A DNA stretch of 64,000 nucleotides, from the NCBI GenBank assembly GCA_016711225.1, contig JADJTK010000052.1, positions 434,001-498,000 on the forward strand, read 5' to 3'. Source of the DNA: Opitutaceae bacterium. GTDB lineage: Bacteria > Verrucomicrobiota > Verrucomicrobiia > Opitutales > Opitutaceae. The translations under genes and the position numbers were made by a program. Positions 48,107 through 56,316 of this stretch are shown here, piece by piece; position 1 is the stretch's first letter; every line of letters starts with the position of its first letter. Under the pieces are notes generated by a model. The model saw only the letters and a program-made list of their open reading frames with translations, had not been told where the DNA came from and ran no database searches.

Positions 48107-48754
48107 ATGAGCGGCATCCATTTCGGCGCCTCGCCCGCCCATCCCCACGCCGCTGCGGCGGGGGCGGGACCGCGGCTGGAGGGACTGCTGCAGCGGCTGC
48201 CGGCGGGACCGAAGTTCGTCGCGCTGCTGGTGCTGGTCGTTGGGACGGCGGTGTTGCCTGTCGCCTGGATTTGGTGGCACGCAGTGGTGGCAGCGCTCTT
48301 GGTAACCGCGATCGTGGTTGGGCAGGTGCCGGTGCGGCCGTTGCTATGGCGGTTGCTGTGCTTTGCCCCGTTCGTGGGGGGCGCGGCGGTGGCGGCGGCG
48401 TGGCACGGAAGCACCGGGCCGGGCTGGCGGGCGGTGGCGCTGCGCGGCGGACTGTGCCTGTCGGCGGTGGTGGTGTTTGGCGCGGTGACGCCGTTTGCCG
48501 CGTTGCCCGGCCTGCTCAAGCGGGTGGGGGTGCCCACTTTGCTGGTGACCACGCTGGCGTTGATGCACCGCTACCTCTTCGTGCTCTCCGACGAGGCGCA
48601 GCGGATGCAGCGGGCACGGGCCAGCCGGACTTTGGTGCGGCCGCGGCGTCTCGCCTGGGGGCTGCCGGCGGAGATCGTGGGGCGGTTGTTCGTGCGCGCC
48701 TCGGAGCGGGCGGAACGGATCTATCTGGCGATGTGCGCGAGGGGCTGGCGATGA
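48107..48754 (+). CDS. cbiQ: ECF transporter T component
   Basis: 215 residues from MSGIHFGASPAHPH. Several membrane helices and the two EcfT coupling motifs: ARASRT (in EAQRMQRARASRTLV) and SERAERIYLAMCARGW. It connects CbiM to the ATPase. 123 bases after cbiM, same strand. Confidence 0.9.
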   Translation: MSGIHFGASPAHPHAAAAGAGPRLEGLLQRLPAGPKFVALLVLVVGTAVLPVAWIWWHAVVAALLVTAIVVGQVPVRPLLWRLLCFAPFVGGAAVAAAWHGSTGPGWRAVALRGGLCLSAVVVFGAVTPFAALPGLLKRVGVPTLLVTTLALMHRYLFVLSDEAQRMQRARASRTLVRPRRLAWGLPAEIVGRLFVRASERAERIYLAMCARGWR

Positions 48755-48902
48755 GGACGGTCCAAGCAAAGGCGATTTTGTGTCTCGGAGTGCCTTTGGG
48801 TGGCGCAGGTCTACGTGTCTGCGAAACCCGACCCCGCAGGCACACAGGCTGGCGCCACGAAGAAGGCGTTGCGTGACAGCCCTCTCACGCGAGTTTCTTC
48901 AC

Positions 48903-49739
48903 ATGATTCCTGCGATCGAGATTTCCCGACTGAGCTACCGTTACCCGGATGGGACGGAGGCGTTGCGCGAGGTGAGCTTCACGATCGCCCCGGGAGAATG
49001 CGTGGGGTTGCTCGGTCCGAACGGTTCGGGCAAGTCGACGTTGCTCCTCCATCTCAATGGTATCCTCCCGGAGAAGCCGGGGGCGGAGAGCGCGGTACGG
49101 ATCAATGGGATGGCGGTGACGGCGACCCAGATCGAGGCGGTGCGCCGGCAGGTCGGGCTGCTCTTCCAGGACCCGGACGACCAGTTGTTTTGTGCGACGG
49201 TGGCGGAGGACGTGGCGTTCGGGCCTTCACAGCTCGGGCTGGCCTCGGACGTCGTGGCGGCGCGGGTGCGGGTGGCGATGGAGCGGGTGGGGCTGGCCGG
49301 CTACGGGCGGCGCACGCCGCATCACCTCAGCCAAGGTGAGAAGCGCCGGGCCTGTCTGGCGGGCGTGCTGGCCTACGAGCCATCGGTTCTCGTGCTCGAC
49401 GAGCCGACGAGCGGGCTGGATCCGCGCGGGCGGCGGGAATTCAAGAGGCTATTGCGCGAGGTGAGTGCCACCAAACTGGTGGCGACGCACGACCTCGAAC
49501 TGGTGGTGGAGCTGTGCCCGCGCTCGATTGTGCTCGATGGCGGGCGTATTGTGGCCGACGGACCGACGGTGGAGCTGCTGGGCAATGAGGAGCTGATGCT
49601 CGCCCACGGGCTGGAGCGGCCGCATATCCTGCAACACCGCCACCCGCATGCTCCTTTTGCTTGGAAGGGGCGGCCGAGCAGTGGGGCCGAGGCCGGGAGC
49701 GGCGCGACGGGAAGCGAGTCGTTTCGGCGGGTCGGGTGA
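48903..49739 (+). CDS. cbiO: ECF transporter ATPase
   Basis: 278 residues from MIPAIEISRLSYRYPDG. Walker A LLGPNGSGKST (37-47), Q-loop LLFQDPDDQLF, signature HLSQGEKRR, Walker B VLVLDEPTSGLDP, switch His in ATHDLEL. The tail is rich in His (PHILQHRHPHAPF), possibly metal-binding. Energises the CbiMQ module. Confidence 0.93.
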   Translation: MIPAIEISRLSYRYPDGTEALREVSFTIAPGECVGLLGPNGSGKSTLLLHLNGILPEKPGAESAVRINGMAVTATQIEAVRRQVGLLFQDPDDQLFCATVAEDVAFGPSQLGLASDVVAARVRVAMERVGLAGYGRRTPHHLSQGEKRRACLAGVLAYEPSVLVLDEPTSGLDPRGRREFKRLLREVSATKLVATHDLELVVELCPRSIVLDGGRIVADGPTVELLGNEELMLAHGLERPHILQHRHPHAPFAWKGRPSSGAEAGSGATGSESFRRVG

Positions 49740-49811
49740 GGGTGTGCGGCGAACCTATGGCAGAACGAAGAGTGCAGAGTGTTGAAGTGAGGTCCTGCGC
49801 AGGGGACGGCG

Positions 49812-49850
49812 GAAAAGTGGCAAGTAACAATGAAACAAGTGACAAGGGGC
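49812..49850 (+). repeat. AAGTGACAAG-type intergenic repeat, copy 4
   Basis: AAAGTGGCAAGTAACAATG and AAACAAGTGACAAGGGG after cbiO. Confidence 0.5.
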
Positions 49851-49934
49851 GGCGCACGGCGGACGGAGGGTCGCGAGCAGTGGACCGTTGGCCGTGTACC
49901 TAGGCCGTGGCCGGCAGGCGGGGCCGGTAGCGGA

Positions 49935-49967
49935 CAACAAAAAGCCGGAGCGAAGACCGCTCCGGCT
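49935..49967 (-). terminator. Intrinsic terminator of the PEP-CTERM gene
   Basis: Perfect 10-bp stem AGCCGGAGCG / CGCTCCGGCT, AAGAC loop; read on the minus strand it is followed by TTTTTGTTGT. It lies 27 bases after the stop at 49994. Confidence 0.88.
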
Positions 49968-49993
49968 GGAAAGGGAACCGCGATCCAATTGGA

Positions 49994-50821
49994 TCAGTCT
50001 GCCCGCCTGCGCGAACGGCGGTAGCCGACTACGGCTAGCGAGGCGCCTCCGAGAAGCAGTGCGTAGGTCGAGGGCTCGGGAACGACGGTGAGGGTGAGGT
50101 CGTCGAAGGCCAACGTTGAGCCGGCGCCCGCGTAGACGCCGAGGCGATCAAAGGCGCCGTCGCCGGTGAAGGTCCAACCCGCGGCGACAGTGGGTGCATT
50201 GGTCCAGGTGAGCTCCGAGCCGGAGCGCCAGATCGAGATCGTATCCGCTCCGTTGGCCGCGTAGTCGATATGGATGAGGAAATAGGACGGACCGGCGCTC
50301 ATCGTGGCGGGTGCACCGGAAATACCGGGGATGGCGCCGTTGGTGCTGAAGAGGTCGCCTGCACCTGCCGCCCAGGTGTTGGTTGTGCTTCCGCTCACAC
50401 TACCGACGCCGACCACGATGCCGGGATTCGTATCGGTGCCACGGAGGAGCTTGATGTTGTCCCAGACGTCGGTGGCGGTGGTGCTTCGCTGCGACGAAAA
50501 ACTGATCCACGCATCCCCGCCAAAGGCCGCGGAATTGGTGTAGGTGGCGAGCGTCGGGGTGACGAGGGCGCTGGCGGCGCTGGGGAGATTGGCGGTGCCG
50601 GTGATGCTCTGGTTGTAGACGATGCCTCCGATGGTGGTGTTGCCGACCATGTTGGTGCCGCTGGGCGTGGAACCGGAGCCGAGCGGCGTCGAGATTGCGG
50701 TCCACGAGCTCTGGGTGAAGGTCTGCGTGAGCACCGTGGGCGGCGGTGCGAGCTGGGCCCACAAGGACGAAGCAGCAACTAGAGCGACAGCGGCAAACAA
50801 GCGGTGGGACAAGGGTTTCAT
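49994..50821 (-). CDS. PEP-CTERM sorting domain protein
   Basis: 275 residues from MKPLSHRLFAAVALVAA, a clear signal peptide ending near SLWAQ. The middle is a Gly/Ser/Thr/Asn-rich beta domain of about 215 residues, reminiscent of exported lectin-like sandwiches. C terminus: VVPEPSTYALLLGG, hydrophobic helix, then GYRRSRRRAD. Expected to be sorted by an exosortase. A good terminator follows. Confidence 0.88.
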   Translation of the reverse strand: MKPLSHRLFAAVALVAASSLWAQLAPPPTVLTQTFTQSSWTAISTPLGSGSTPSGTNMVGNTTIGGIVYNQSITGTANLPSAASALVTPTLATYTNSAAFGGDAWISFSSQRSTTATDVWDNIKLLRGTDTNPGIVVGVGSVSGSTTNTWAAGAGDLFSTNGAIPGISGAPATMSAGPSYFLIHIDYAANGADTISIWRSGSELTWTNAPTVAAGWTFTGDGAFDRLGVYAGAGSTLAFDDLTLTVVPEPSTYALLLGGASLAVVGYRRSRRRAD

Positions 50822-51185
50822 TGAGCAGCGGTGAATTCTGCAATCGGATAGCCCATGCGCCGGTCCGCTCTGGGCGGAAAGGACCTCCGCGGCCTTGAGG
50901 GCCGGGAGCGTCTGCTGGTGGCGGATGAGTATTGTCGCGTTCAAGAGTGGGGGAATCCCTTAGTTGAGGGCTCTATTGACCAAGCGGTAAACAAAGCGTC
51001 AAGGCCCTCGTTCCCTCATTTTGCTGGGTGATGGCTGCTTTGGCAGAGGCATGGTGGAGGACGAACCTAGGGCCACGGCGGCCTGAAGCGAGGATCTCCG
51101 GGGGGAGGACGGGCGGTTCGCGCGGCGCGCAACTCGAGCCTACGGCGACGTTGCCAAAGCGGGCTGGCTCGGTTCGTTTGCTCGC
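50822..51185. other. Gap between divergent genes
   Basis: 364 bases between the PEP-CTERM and TPR starts. No gene supported. Slightly AT-richer than surroundings around 50930-51010 (AACAAAGCGTCAAGG), which could hold promoters. Confidence 0.4.
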
Positions 51186-51695
51186 GTGGAACTGAAATGG
51201 CGCCTTTCTCACGTTCGTGGCTATCTGGAACTCGGCATGGTCAAAGAGGCCAAGGCCGAGCTTGATGCCATTCCCGAGGACGAGGCGCGCCGGCCGGAGG
51301 TGGTGGCGATGCGCGTGGGGCTGCTCCAGGCCACCGAGCAATGGCGCCCCCTGCGCAAGTACGCCCGGGAGTTGGTGGCGGTGGATCCGGGCGAAGCCGG
51401 TTGGTGGATCATCTGGGCCTACGCCGCCCGCCGGGCCGATTCTGTGAAGGCGGCGCAGAAGGTCCTACGCGAGGCGGAGGGGCACCACCCCAAGGACGCC
51501 ACCGTGCAATTCAACCTCGGTTGCTACGCCTGCCTGCTGGGGGATCTCGCCGAGGCCAAGGCCCGGGTGGTGCGGGCGATCGCGATCGACAACAGCTTTT
51601 TGAAGAACGCCATCGATGATCCCGATCTACTGCAACTGCGCGAGGCCGAGCCGGATTGGATGAATACAGACAGCGGCACGTCACCGGAGTCTTGA
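51186..51695 (+). CDS. TPR-like protein
   Basis: 169 residues starting with GTG. Helical pairs with TPR spacing: RGYLELGMVKEAKAELDAIP, VAMRVGLLQATEQWRPLRKYARELVAVDP, AAQKVLREAEGHHPKDATVQFNLGCYACLLGDLAEAKARVVRAIAID (last one is the best TPR). No signal peptide; cytosolic scaffold. No neighbour suggests a partner. Confidence 0.8.
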   Translation: MELKWRLSHVRGYLELGMVKEAKAELDAIPEDEARRPEVVAMRVGLLQATEQWRPLRKYARELVAVDPGEAGWWIIWAYAARRADSVKAAQKVLREAEGHHPKDATVQFNLGCYACLLGDLAEAKARVVRAIAIDNSFLKNAIDDPDLLQLREAEPDWMNTDSGTSPES

Positions 51696-51899
51696 GCCAG
51701 GCGCGGGCGGCTACGGCGAGCGACGAACAGGGGGCAAGAGTGGGCGCGCCAGCCCCGGGCGGCGGGTGGGACGTGCCCAGAGGGCGTTCCTGCCGGGCCA
51801 GTATCCCTCTTGAGTTTACGTGCACCAGAAGGGCGGGCGATGCTGTTAGGCGTTGGCCTGGAGTGGGATAGCTTCGAAAGGGCGACTTTTCAGGGAAAC

Positions 51900-52107
51900 C
51901 CTGATCAACGATTGATTGACTCACGTCGGTATCTGGATGTTCTGGGCGACGTTCTTTACTAATTTTGCTGAGGGAAGCGTCCCCGATGAGGCGCCAGTCC
52001 CCGCTCCAGCTTTCCCAAACCCGGTACGAACTACTGGGCTCGAGAAACGCCGAAGCTCTGTGTCTCCCACAGGGTGGAAGCACCAAACCAAAAGGAGGAT
52101 CTATACT
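51900..52107 (+). promoter_or_regulatory. Structured leader of the 27-residue peptide gene
   Basis: AT-richer region before 52108. Two hairpins stand directly before the ribosome binding site: CCCGGTA / TACTGGG (52020-52038, one G-T pair, CGAAC loop) and CTCTGTG / CACAGGG (52056-52074, TCTCC loop). The ribosome binding site AAAGGAGGA is at 52091-52099. No named riboswitch class was recognised. The earlier part, 51696-51900, shows nothing. Confidence 0.45.
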
Positions 52108-52191
52108 ATGATCACCCTCATCATCGCCTGCGTGGCTGTTGCCGGTCTCTTCATGATCGCCGGGTACGACTACCGCAGCGTTAAAGAGTAA
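52108..52191 (+). CDS. 27-residue membrane peptide
   Basis: MITLIIACVAVAGLFMIAGY then DYRSVKE: one hydrophobic helix with a charged C-terminal tail. Support for a real gene is the near-perfect Shine-Dalgarno AAAGGAGGA, 8 bases before the ATG and unusual in this window, and a dedicated perfect hairpin 6 bases after the stop. Family not recognised. It could be a small subunit or regulator of a membrane complex (like KdpF or CydX in size) or a toxin-like hydrophobic peptide. Confidence 0.72.
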   Translation: MITLIIACVAVAGLFMIAGYDYRSVKE

Positions 52192-52196
52192 AACAC

Positions 52197-52227
52197 CTCC
52201 GGCCCGGACCTTAAGTCCGGGCCGGAG
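52197..52227 (+). terminator. Terminator of the small peptide gene
   Basis: Perfect 13-bp stem CTCCGGCCCGGAC / GTCCGGGCCGGAG with a CTTAA loop, followed by TCATTTTC. Confidence 0.85.
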
Positions 52228-52532
52228 TCATTTTCAGAGATCGAGATCGATCGGGCGCGAGCCCGACGAATGAGCTGTTGTTCGCAGGGGCAGGCAGGGG
52301 CCGCGGCCTCCATGCCGCCGCAGTGAGGGTTGGGGCCAACCCGGTCCCCTCAACGTCTGCCGATCCCGCCGGTTGCGGGCCTGCTCCGTATCGCGTGCGA
52401 GCACGCTCACACGAGTGAATACTGCCGGGGCCCTCGACCTGCATGGAGGGATTTGTTCCCGTCAGCGTCGGGTGTGCGCTCCGGCTGCGGTTTGCATGAA
52501 TGGGGTCTTGGCATAGCCTCCGCGCCGTCCCC
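52228..52532. other. Gap before the peroxiredoxin gene
   Basis: 305 bases; no gene or clear signal. A partial palindrome GCGTGCGAGCACGC at 52388-52401 resembles the inner part of the REP-like hairpin at 11884-11923. Confidence 0.4.
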
Positions 52533-53039
52533 ATGAAACATCCTCTGATCCTCGCCACCATGATCCTCTCTCTCCTCGGTCTGCGCGCTGCAGCGGAGCC
52601 GCTGGCCGTTGGCTCGGCCGCCCCCGCGCTCGTCGCCACCAGCGACGCCGGAACCGCCCTCGACCTGGGCACCCTCTACAAGGAGGGACTCGTGCTCGTG
52701 TATTTTTATCCCAAAGCCGACACCTCCGGCTGCACCGCTCAGGGTTGCAGCCTGCGCGATGCCTACGCCGAGCTCACTGCCAAGGGGGTGCGGGTGGTGG
52801 GCGTGAGCACCGACGACGTGGCCGCGCAGAAAGCCTTCCGGGCGAAATACCAGTTCCCGTTTCCGCTTCTGGCAGACACCGAGAAGGCGGTCACAGCGGC
52901 TTTCGGTGTGCCCACCACGATGGGCTTTGCCTCGCGGCAGGCCTTCCTCATCAAAGAGGGCAAGGTCGTCTGGCGTGACCTCAAGGCTAGCACCAAGGAG
53001 CAGGCCGCCGACGTGCTGGCGGTATTGAAGACGCTGTAG
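52533..53039 (+). CDS. Exported peroxiredoxin (Bcp/PrxQ type)
   Basis: 168 residues from MKHPLILATMILSLLG, giving a signal peptide. Thioredoxin-fold peroxiredoxin with YFYPKADTSGCTAQGCSLRD: peroxidatic Cys67 and resolving Cys72, the PrxQ 5-residue spacing. Removes peroxides outside the cytoplasm. It lies just before the arsenic genes, though a 106-base gap and the ArsR operator separate them. Confidence 0.9.
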   Translation: MKHPLILATMILSLLGLRAAAEPLAVGSAAPALVATSDAGTALDLGTLYKEGLVLVYFYPKADTSGCTAQGCSLRDAYAELTAKGVRVVGVSTDDVAAQKAFRAKYQFPFPLLADTEKAVTAAFGVPTTMGFASRQAFLIKEGKVVWRDLKASTKEQAADVLAVLKTL

Positions 53040-53100
53040 GGCGTACTCGCGGTTGGGTGGGGGCGGGAGGGGCGAGACTGGGCTGTTGCGATAACGTAAC

Positions 53101-53138
53101 AATATGCCGCTTGCGGAATATGCACGCATCGGCATATT
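53101..53138. promoter_or_regulatory. Probable ArsR operator
   Basis: Perfect 9-base inverted repeat AATATGCCG / CGGCATATT with 20 bases between, ending 7 bases before the arsR ATG at 53146. A further ATGC-ACG-GCAT type symmetry lies in its centre. Suits autorepression by the adjacent ArsR. Confidence 0.55.
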
Positions 53139-53145
53139 GGCGGCC

Positions 53146-53511
53146 ATGGAGCTCGTTCGTATCTACGAATGCCTGTGTGACAGCACCCGGTTGCGGTTGC
53201 TCGCGCTGTTGGGCAGCGGGCCGCTGTGCGTGTGCCACCTGCAGGAAATTCTCGGCGAGCCGCAGGTGAAGGTGTCAAAACATCTCGCCTACCTGAAGGA
53301 GCGCGGGCTGGTCGAGGCCAGCCGCGAGGGCAATTGGATGGTCTACTCGCTGCCGGCCAAGCCGCCCCGCGAGCTCGCTGCCAACCTCGCCTGCTTGCAG
53401 GACTGCGCGGCCGAAGAGCCTGTTTTCCGCCGCGACGCAGTCGCGCTCGGCAAGGTTCGCGCCCGCCTGGCCAAGGCGGACGCCCTCCCGTGCTCCGCGC
53501 GTCCCCTATGA
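53146..53511 (+). CDS. arsR: Arsenic-responsive repressor
   Basis: 121 residues from MELVRIYECLCDSTRL; an earlier ATG (53104) lies inside the inverted repeat and is less likely. Winged helix with LGEPQVKVSKHLAYLKERGLV. The As(III)-binding pair Cys28-x-Cys30 is in PLCVCHLQE, the classical ELCVCDL site. Derepressed by As(III) or Sb(III). First gene of the arsenic set. Confidence 0.92.
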   Translation: MELVRIYECLCDSTRLRLLALLGSGPLCVCHLQEILGEPQVKVSKHLAYLKERGLVEASREGNWMVYSLPAKPPRELAANLACLQDCAAEEPVFRRDAVALGKVRARLAKADALPCSARPL

Positions 53512-53601
53512 TTTCAGCCACGATACTGGCTGCTGTGTGCCGTGGGTTGTCGTGGCGTTGACGCGCCATGGCGATCCACGGTTTTGGCCACCCGCTTCAA
53601 C

Positions 53602-54051
53602 ATGAGCACCACCAAACCCACCGTTCTCATCCTCTGCACCGGCAACTCGTGCCGCTCGCATTTGGCCGAAGGAATCTTGCGCGCTGTCGCCGGCGATCTT
53701 CTCGACGTCCAGAGCGCCGGATCCAAACCGGCTGGTTACGTCCATCCGCTCGCCCTCGTGGCGATGCAGGAGATTGGCATCGATATCACCGCGCACCGCT
53801 CGAAATCCATGATCGAGTTTATGGACAAGAAAGTGGAGACGGTGATCACCGTCTGCGGCAACGCCGACCAGGCCTGCCCGATCTTCCCCGGCCAAGTTAA
53901 CCGTCACCATTGGCCCTTTGAGGATCCGGCGCACGCGGCCGGTACCGATGCGGAGAAGCTCGCCGTCTTTCGCCGGGTGCGCGACGAGATCCGCCGCACC
54001 TTCACCGCCTACGCCGACGGGCGCCGCGACCAGCTCAAGGCGACCCAGTAG
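53602..54051 (+). CDS. arsC: Arsenate reductase, LMW-phosphatase type
   Basis: 149 residues. P-loop CTGNSCRS with nucleophile Cys12; the redox relay Cys85 and Cys92 in VCGNADQACPIF; Asp in WPFEDPA. This is the thioredoxin-coupled ArsC layout known from Staphylococcus pI258. Reduces As(V) to As(III) for export by the next gene. 90 bases after arsR. Confidence 0.93.
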   Translation: MSTTKPTVLILCTGNSCRSHLAEGILRAVAGDLLDVQSAGSKPAGYVHPLALVAMQEIGIDITAHRSKSMIEFMDKKVETVITVCGNADQACPIFPGQVNRHHWPFEDPAHAAGTDAEKLAVFRRVRDEIRRTFTAYADGRRDQLKATQ

Positions 54052-54184
54052 GTCCAGTCTCCGACCGGACATTTTGGATTCCGCCACGCTCTCTTCTCAA
54101 CCCCAGCCCGACCGATCGGAGATCGGTCCTACTTGGTTTTCGCTGCACCCTGTCCTCGCCAAATTCCGTTCTCTGCCATCCGCC

Positions 54185-55237
54185 ATGTCCGACCACGTCG
54201 CCAAGAATCTCTCGTTCCTCGACCGCTATCTCACCCTGTGGATCTTTGCCGCCATGGCGTTGGGGGTGGCCTTGGGCCATTTTGTGATCGCCGACCCGGC
54301 GGCGTTCTTCGCGCCGATGACCGTGGGCACCACCAACTTGCCCATCGCGCTCGGGCTCATCCTCATGATGTATCCGCCGCTCGCGAAGGTGAAGTACTCG
54401 CAACTGCCCAAGGTCTTCGCCGACACGCGCATCCTTACGCTGTCGCTCGTGCAGAATTGGGTCGTCGGGCCGGTGCTGATGTTCCTGCTCGCCGTGCTGC
54501 TGCTGCGCGACCACCCCGACTACATGGTGGGCCTCATCCTGGTGGGCATCGCGCGCTGTATCGCGATGGTGCTGGTGTGGAACGAGCTGGCGAAGGGGAG
54601 CCGCGAGTACGCCGCCGGGCTGGTGGCGCTCAACAGCATCGCCCAGATTCTCTTCTATAGCTTCTTCGCGTGGCTCTTCATCACGGTGCTGCCGCCGTAC
54701 TTCGGGCTGGCCGGCGTCGTCGTGGAGGTGCGTATGATCGACATCTTCTGGAGCGTGATGATCTATCTCGGTATCCCGTTCGCGGCTGGCGTGCTCAGTC
54801 GTGTGATTCTGGTGCCGCTCAAGGGCGAGGAATGGTACGAGCGGAAGTTCATCCCGCGCATCTCCCCGATCACCCTCACGGCGCTGCTCTTCACCATCGT
54901 GGTGATGTTCATGTTCAAGGGGGAGGCCATCGTGCAGTTGCCCCTCGACGTGCTTCGTATCGCCCTCCCGCTTTGTCTGTATTTCGCGATCATGTTCTTC
55001 GTGAGCTTCGCCATGGCGAAGCGTCTGGGCGCAGATTATCCGCGCTCGGCGTCGTTGGCCTTCACCTCGGCGGGCAACAACTTCGAGCTGGCGATCGCGG
55101 TGGCCATCGCGGTCTTCGGGCTAAACTCCGGCGTGGCTTTTGCGGCTGTGGTGGGGCCGCTAATCGAGGTCCCGGCCTTGATCGGCCTCGTGCATGTGGC
55201 GTTCTGGTTCAAGCGGCGGTTCGAGTCGGCCAAATGA
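54185..55237 (+). CDS. acr3: Arsenite efflux permease, ACR3 type
   Basis: 350 residues from MSDHVAKNLSFLDRYL; ten predicted helices. ACR3 motifs: GHFVIADP, MYPPLAKVKY, the essential Cys125 in GIARCIAMVLVWNELAKG, and TSAGNNFELAIAVAIAVFG. Exports As(III) by proton antiport without an ATPase. Same strand as arsC, 133 bases between. Confidence 0.93.
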   Translation: MSDHVAKNLSFLDRYLTLWIFAAMALGVALGHFVIADPAAFFAPMTVGTTNLPIALGLILMMYPPLAKVKYSQLPKVFADTRILTLSLVQNWVVGPVLMFLLAVLLLRDHPDYMVGLILVGIARCIAMVLVWNELAKGSREYAAGLVALNSIAQILFYSFFAWLFITVLPPYFGLAGVVVEVRMIDIFWSVMIYLGIPFAAGVLSRVILVPLKGEEWYERKFIPRISPITLTALLFTIVVMFMFKGEAIVQLPLDVLRIALPLCLYFAIMFFVSFAMAKRLGADYPRSASLAFTSAGNNFELAIAVAIAVFGLNSGVAFAAVVGPLIEVPALIGLVHVAFWFKRRFESAK

Positions 55238-55394
55238 TCGCACCTTTCCCGGACGACAGAAGATAGCTACGGAAACGAAGGCGGCTCGGAAGGCCTTCGT
55301 GGAACCGCCAAACTTTCAGTCCACCACCGGCCATTTGCTCCGGCCATATTCGTTGCCTTCTGTCGGTTCCAACTGGCCTTTCTTAATCTATCCC

Positions 55395-56270
55395 ATGGAA
55401 TACGTACCCGATTCCGAAACACTGCGTGCTGAAGTCCGGCGCCGCTACGGCTCCATCGCCATGGGCGAGGCCACGTTGTCCTCTTCGGCGACGCCGTCGT
55501 GCTGCGGCACTCCGTCGGCGGATGCGCCCGCGTCCTGCGACTGCGGGTGCAGTGCGGACGCGCAGGCGCGCACCCTGGGCTATTCCGAGGGCGATCTCGC
55601 GGCCGCTCCGGAGGGCGCGAACCTCGGTCTTGGCTGCGGCAATCCCGTCGCCATCGCTTCGCTGCGGGTGGGCGAGACGGTGCTCGATCTGGGCGCGGGC
55701 GCTGGTTTTGACGCCTTTCTGGCCGCACGCGCCGTCGGCCCGACGGGGCGGGTTATCGGGGTGGACATGACGCCGGAGATGGTCGCCAAGGCGCGCGCCA
55801 ACGCCAAGCGCAGCGGCTTTGCCCAGGTCGAGTTCCGCCTGGGCGAAATCGAGGCGTTGCCCGTCGCGGACGGCTGCGTCGACGTCATCATTTCTAACTG
55901 CGTCATCAATCTGTGCCCGGACAAGCGACCGGTGTACCGCGAGGCGTTTCGCGTGCTCAAGTCGGGAGGGCGGTTGGCGGTGTCCGATGTGGTCGCACGC
56001 GAGGAACTCCCGGACGAGGTGAAGCGCGATCTGGCCCTGCACAGCGGGTGCCTGGCCGGGGCGACGCCGCTGGCCGAGCTGCTCGCGATTCTTCGCGAGG
56101 TAGGATTTGTGGATTCGGTGGTACGTCCGAAGGGCAACAGCGACGTGGTGATCGGCAGTTGGGAAACGGGCGCCGCGGTCGAGGCGTTGGTCTTCGCCGC
56201 GGAGGTGACCGCGGTGAAGCCCGGTACCGGCGGTGCGCCGGAATCGGCGGCGCAGTGCTGCTGCGGCTGA
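55395..56270 (+). CDS. arsM: Arsenite S-adenosylmethyltransferase
   Basis: 291 residues. GANLGLGCGNP, SAM motif VLDLGAGAGFDAFLAA, IGVDMTPEM, VDVIISNCVINLCPDK, SDVVAREELP. The three As-binding cysteines correspond to Cys81 (GLGCG), Cys169 (SNCV) and Cys219 (SGCLAGA). Extra Cys clusters: CC at 36-37, CDCGC at 48-52 and a CCCG tail. Methylates As(III) to volatile or less retained species. The extra N- and C-terminal cysteines may be metal-handling. Confidence 0.94.
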   Translation: MEYVPDSETLRAEVRRRYGSIAMGEATLSSSATPSCCGTPSADAPASCDCGCSADAQARTLGYSEGDLAAAPEGANLGLGCGNPVAIASLRVGETVLDLGAGAGFDAFLAARAVGPTGRVIGVDMTPEMVAKARANAKRSGFAQVEFRLGEIEALPVADGCVDVIISNCVINLCPDKRPVYREAFRVLKSGGRLAVSDVVAREELPDEVKRDLALHSGCLAGATPLAELLAILREVGFVDSVVRPKGNSDVVIGSWETGAAVEALVFAAEVTAVKPGTGGAPESAAQCCCG

Positions 56271-56316
56271 GCCGAGGCGGGTGGTCCCCGATGGACGTTT
56301 TACTTTTTCGATCCAG

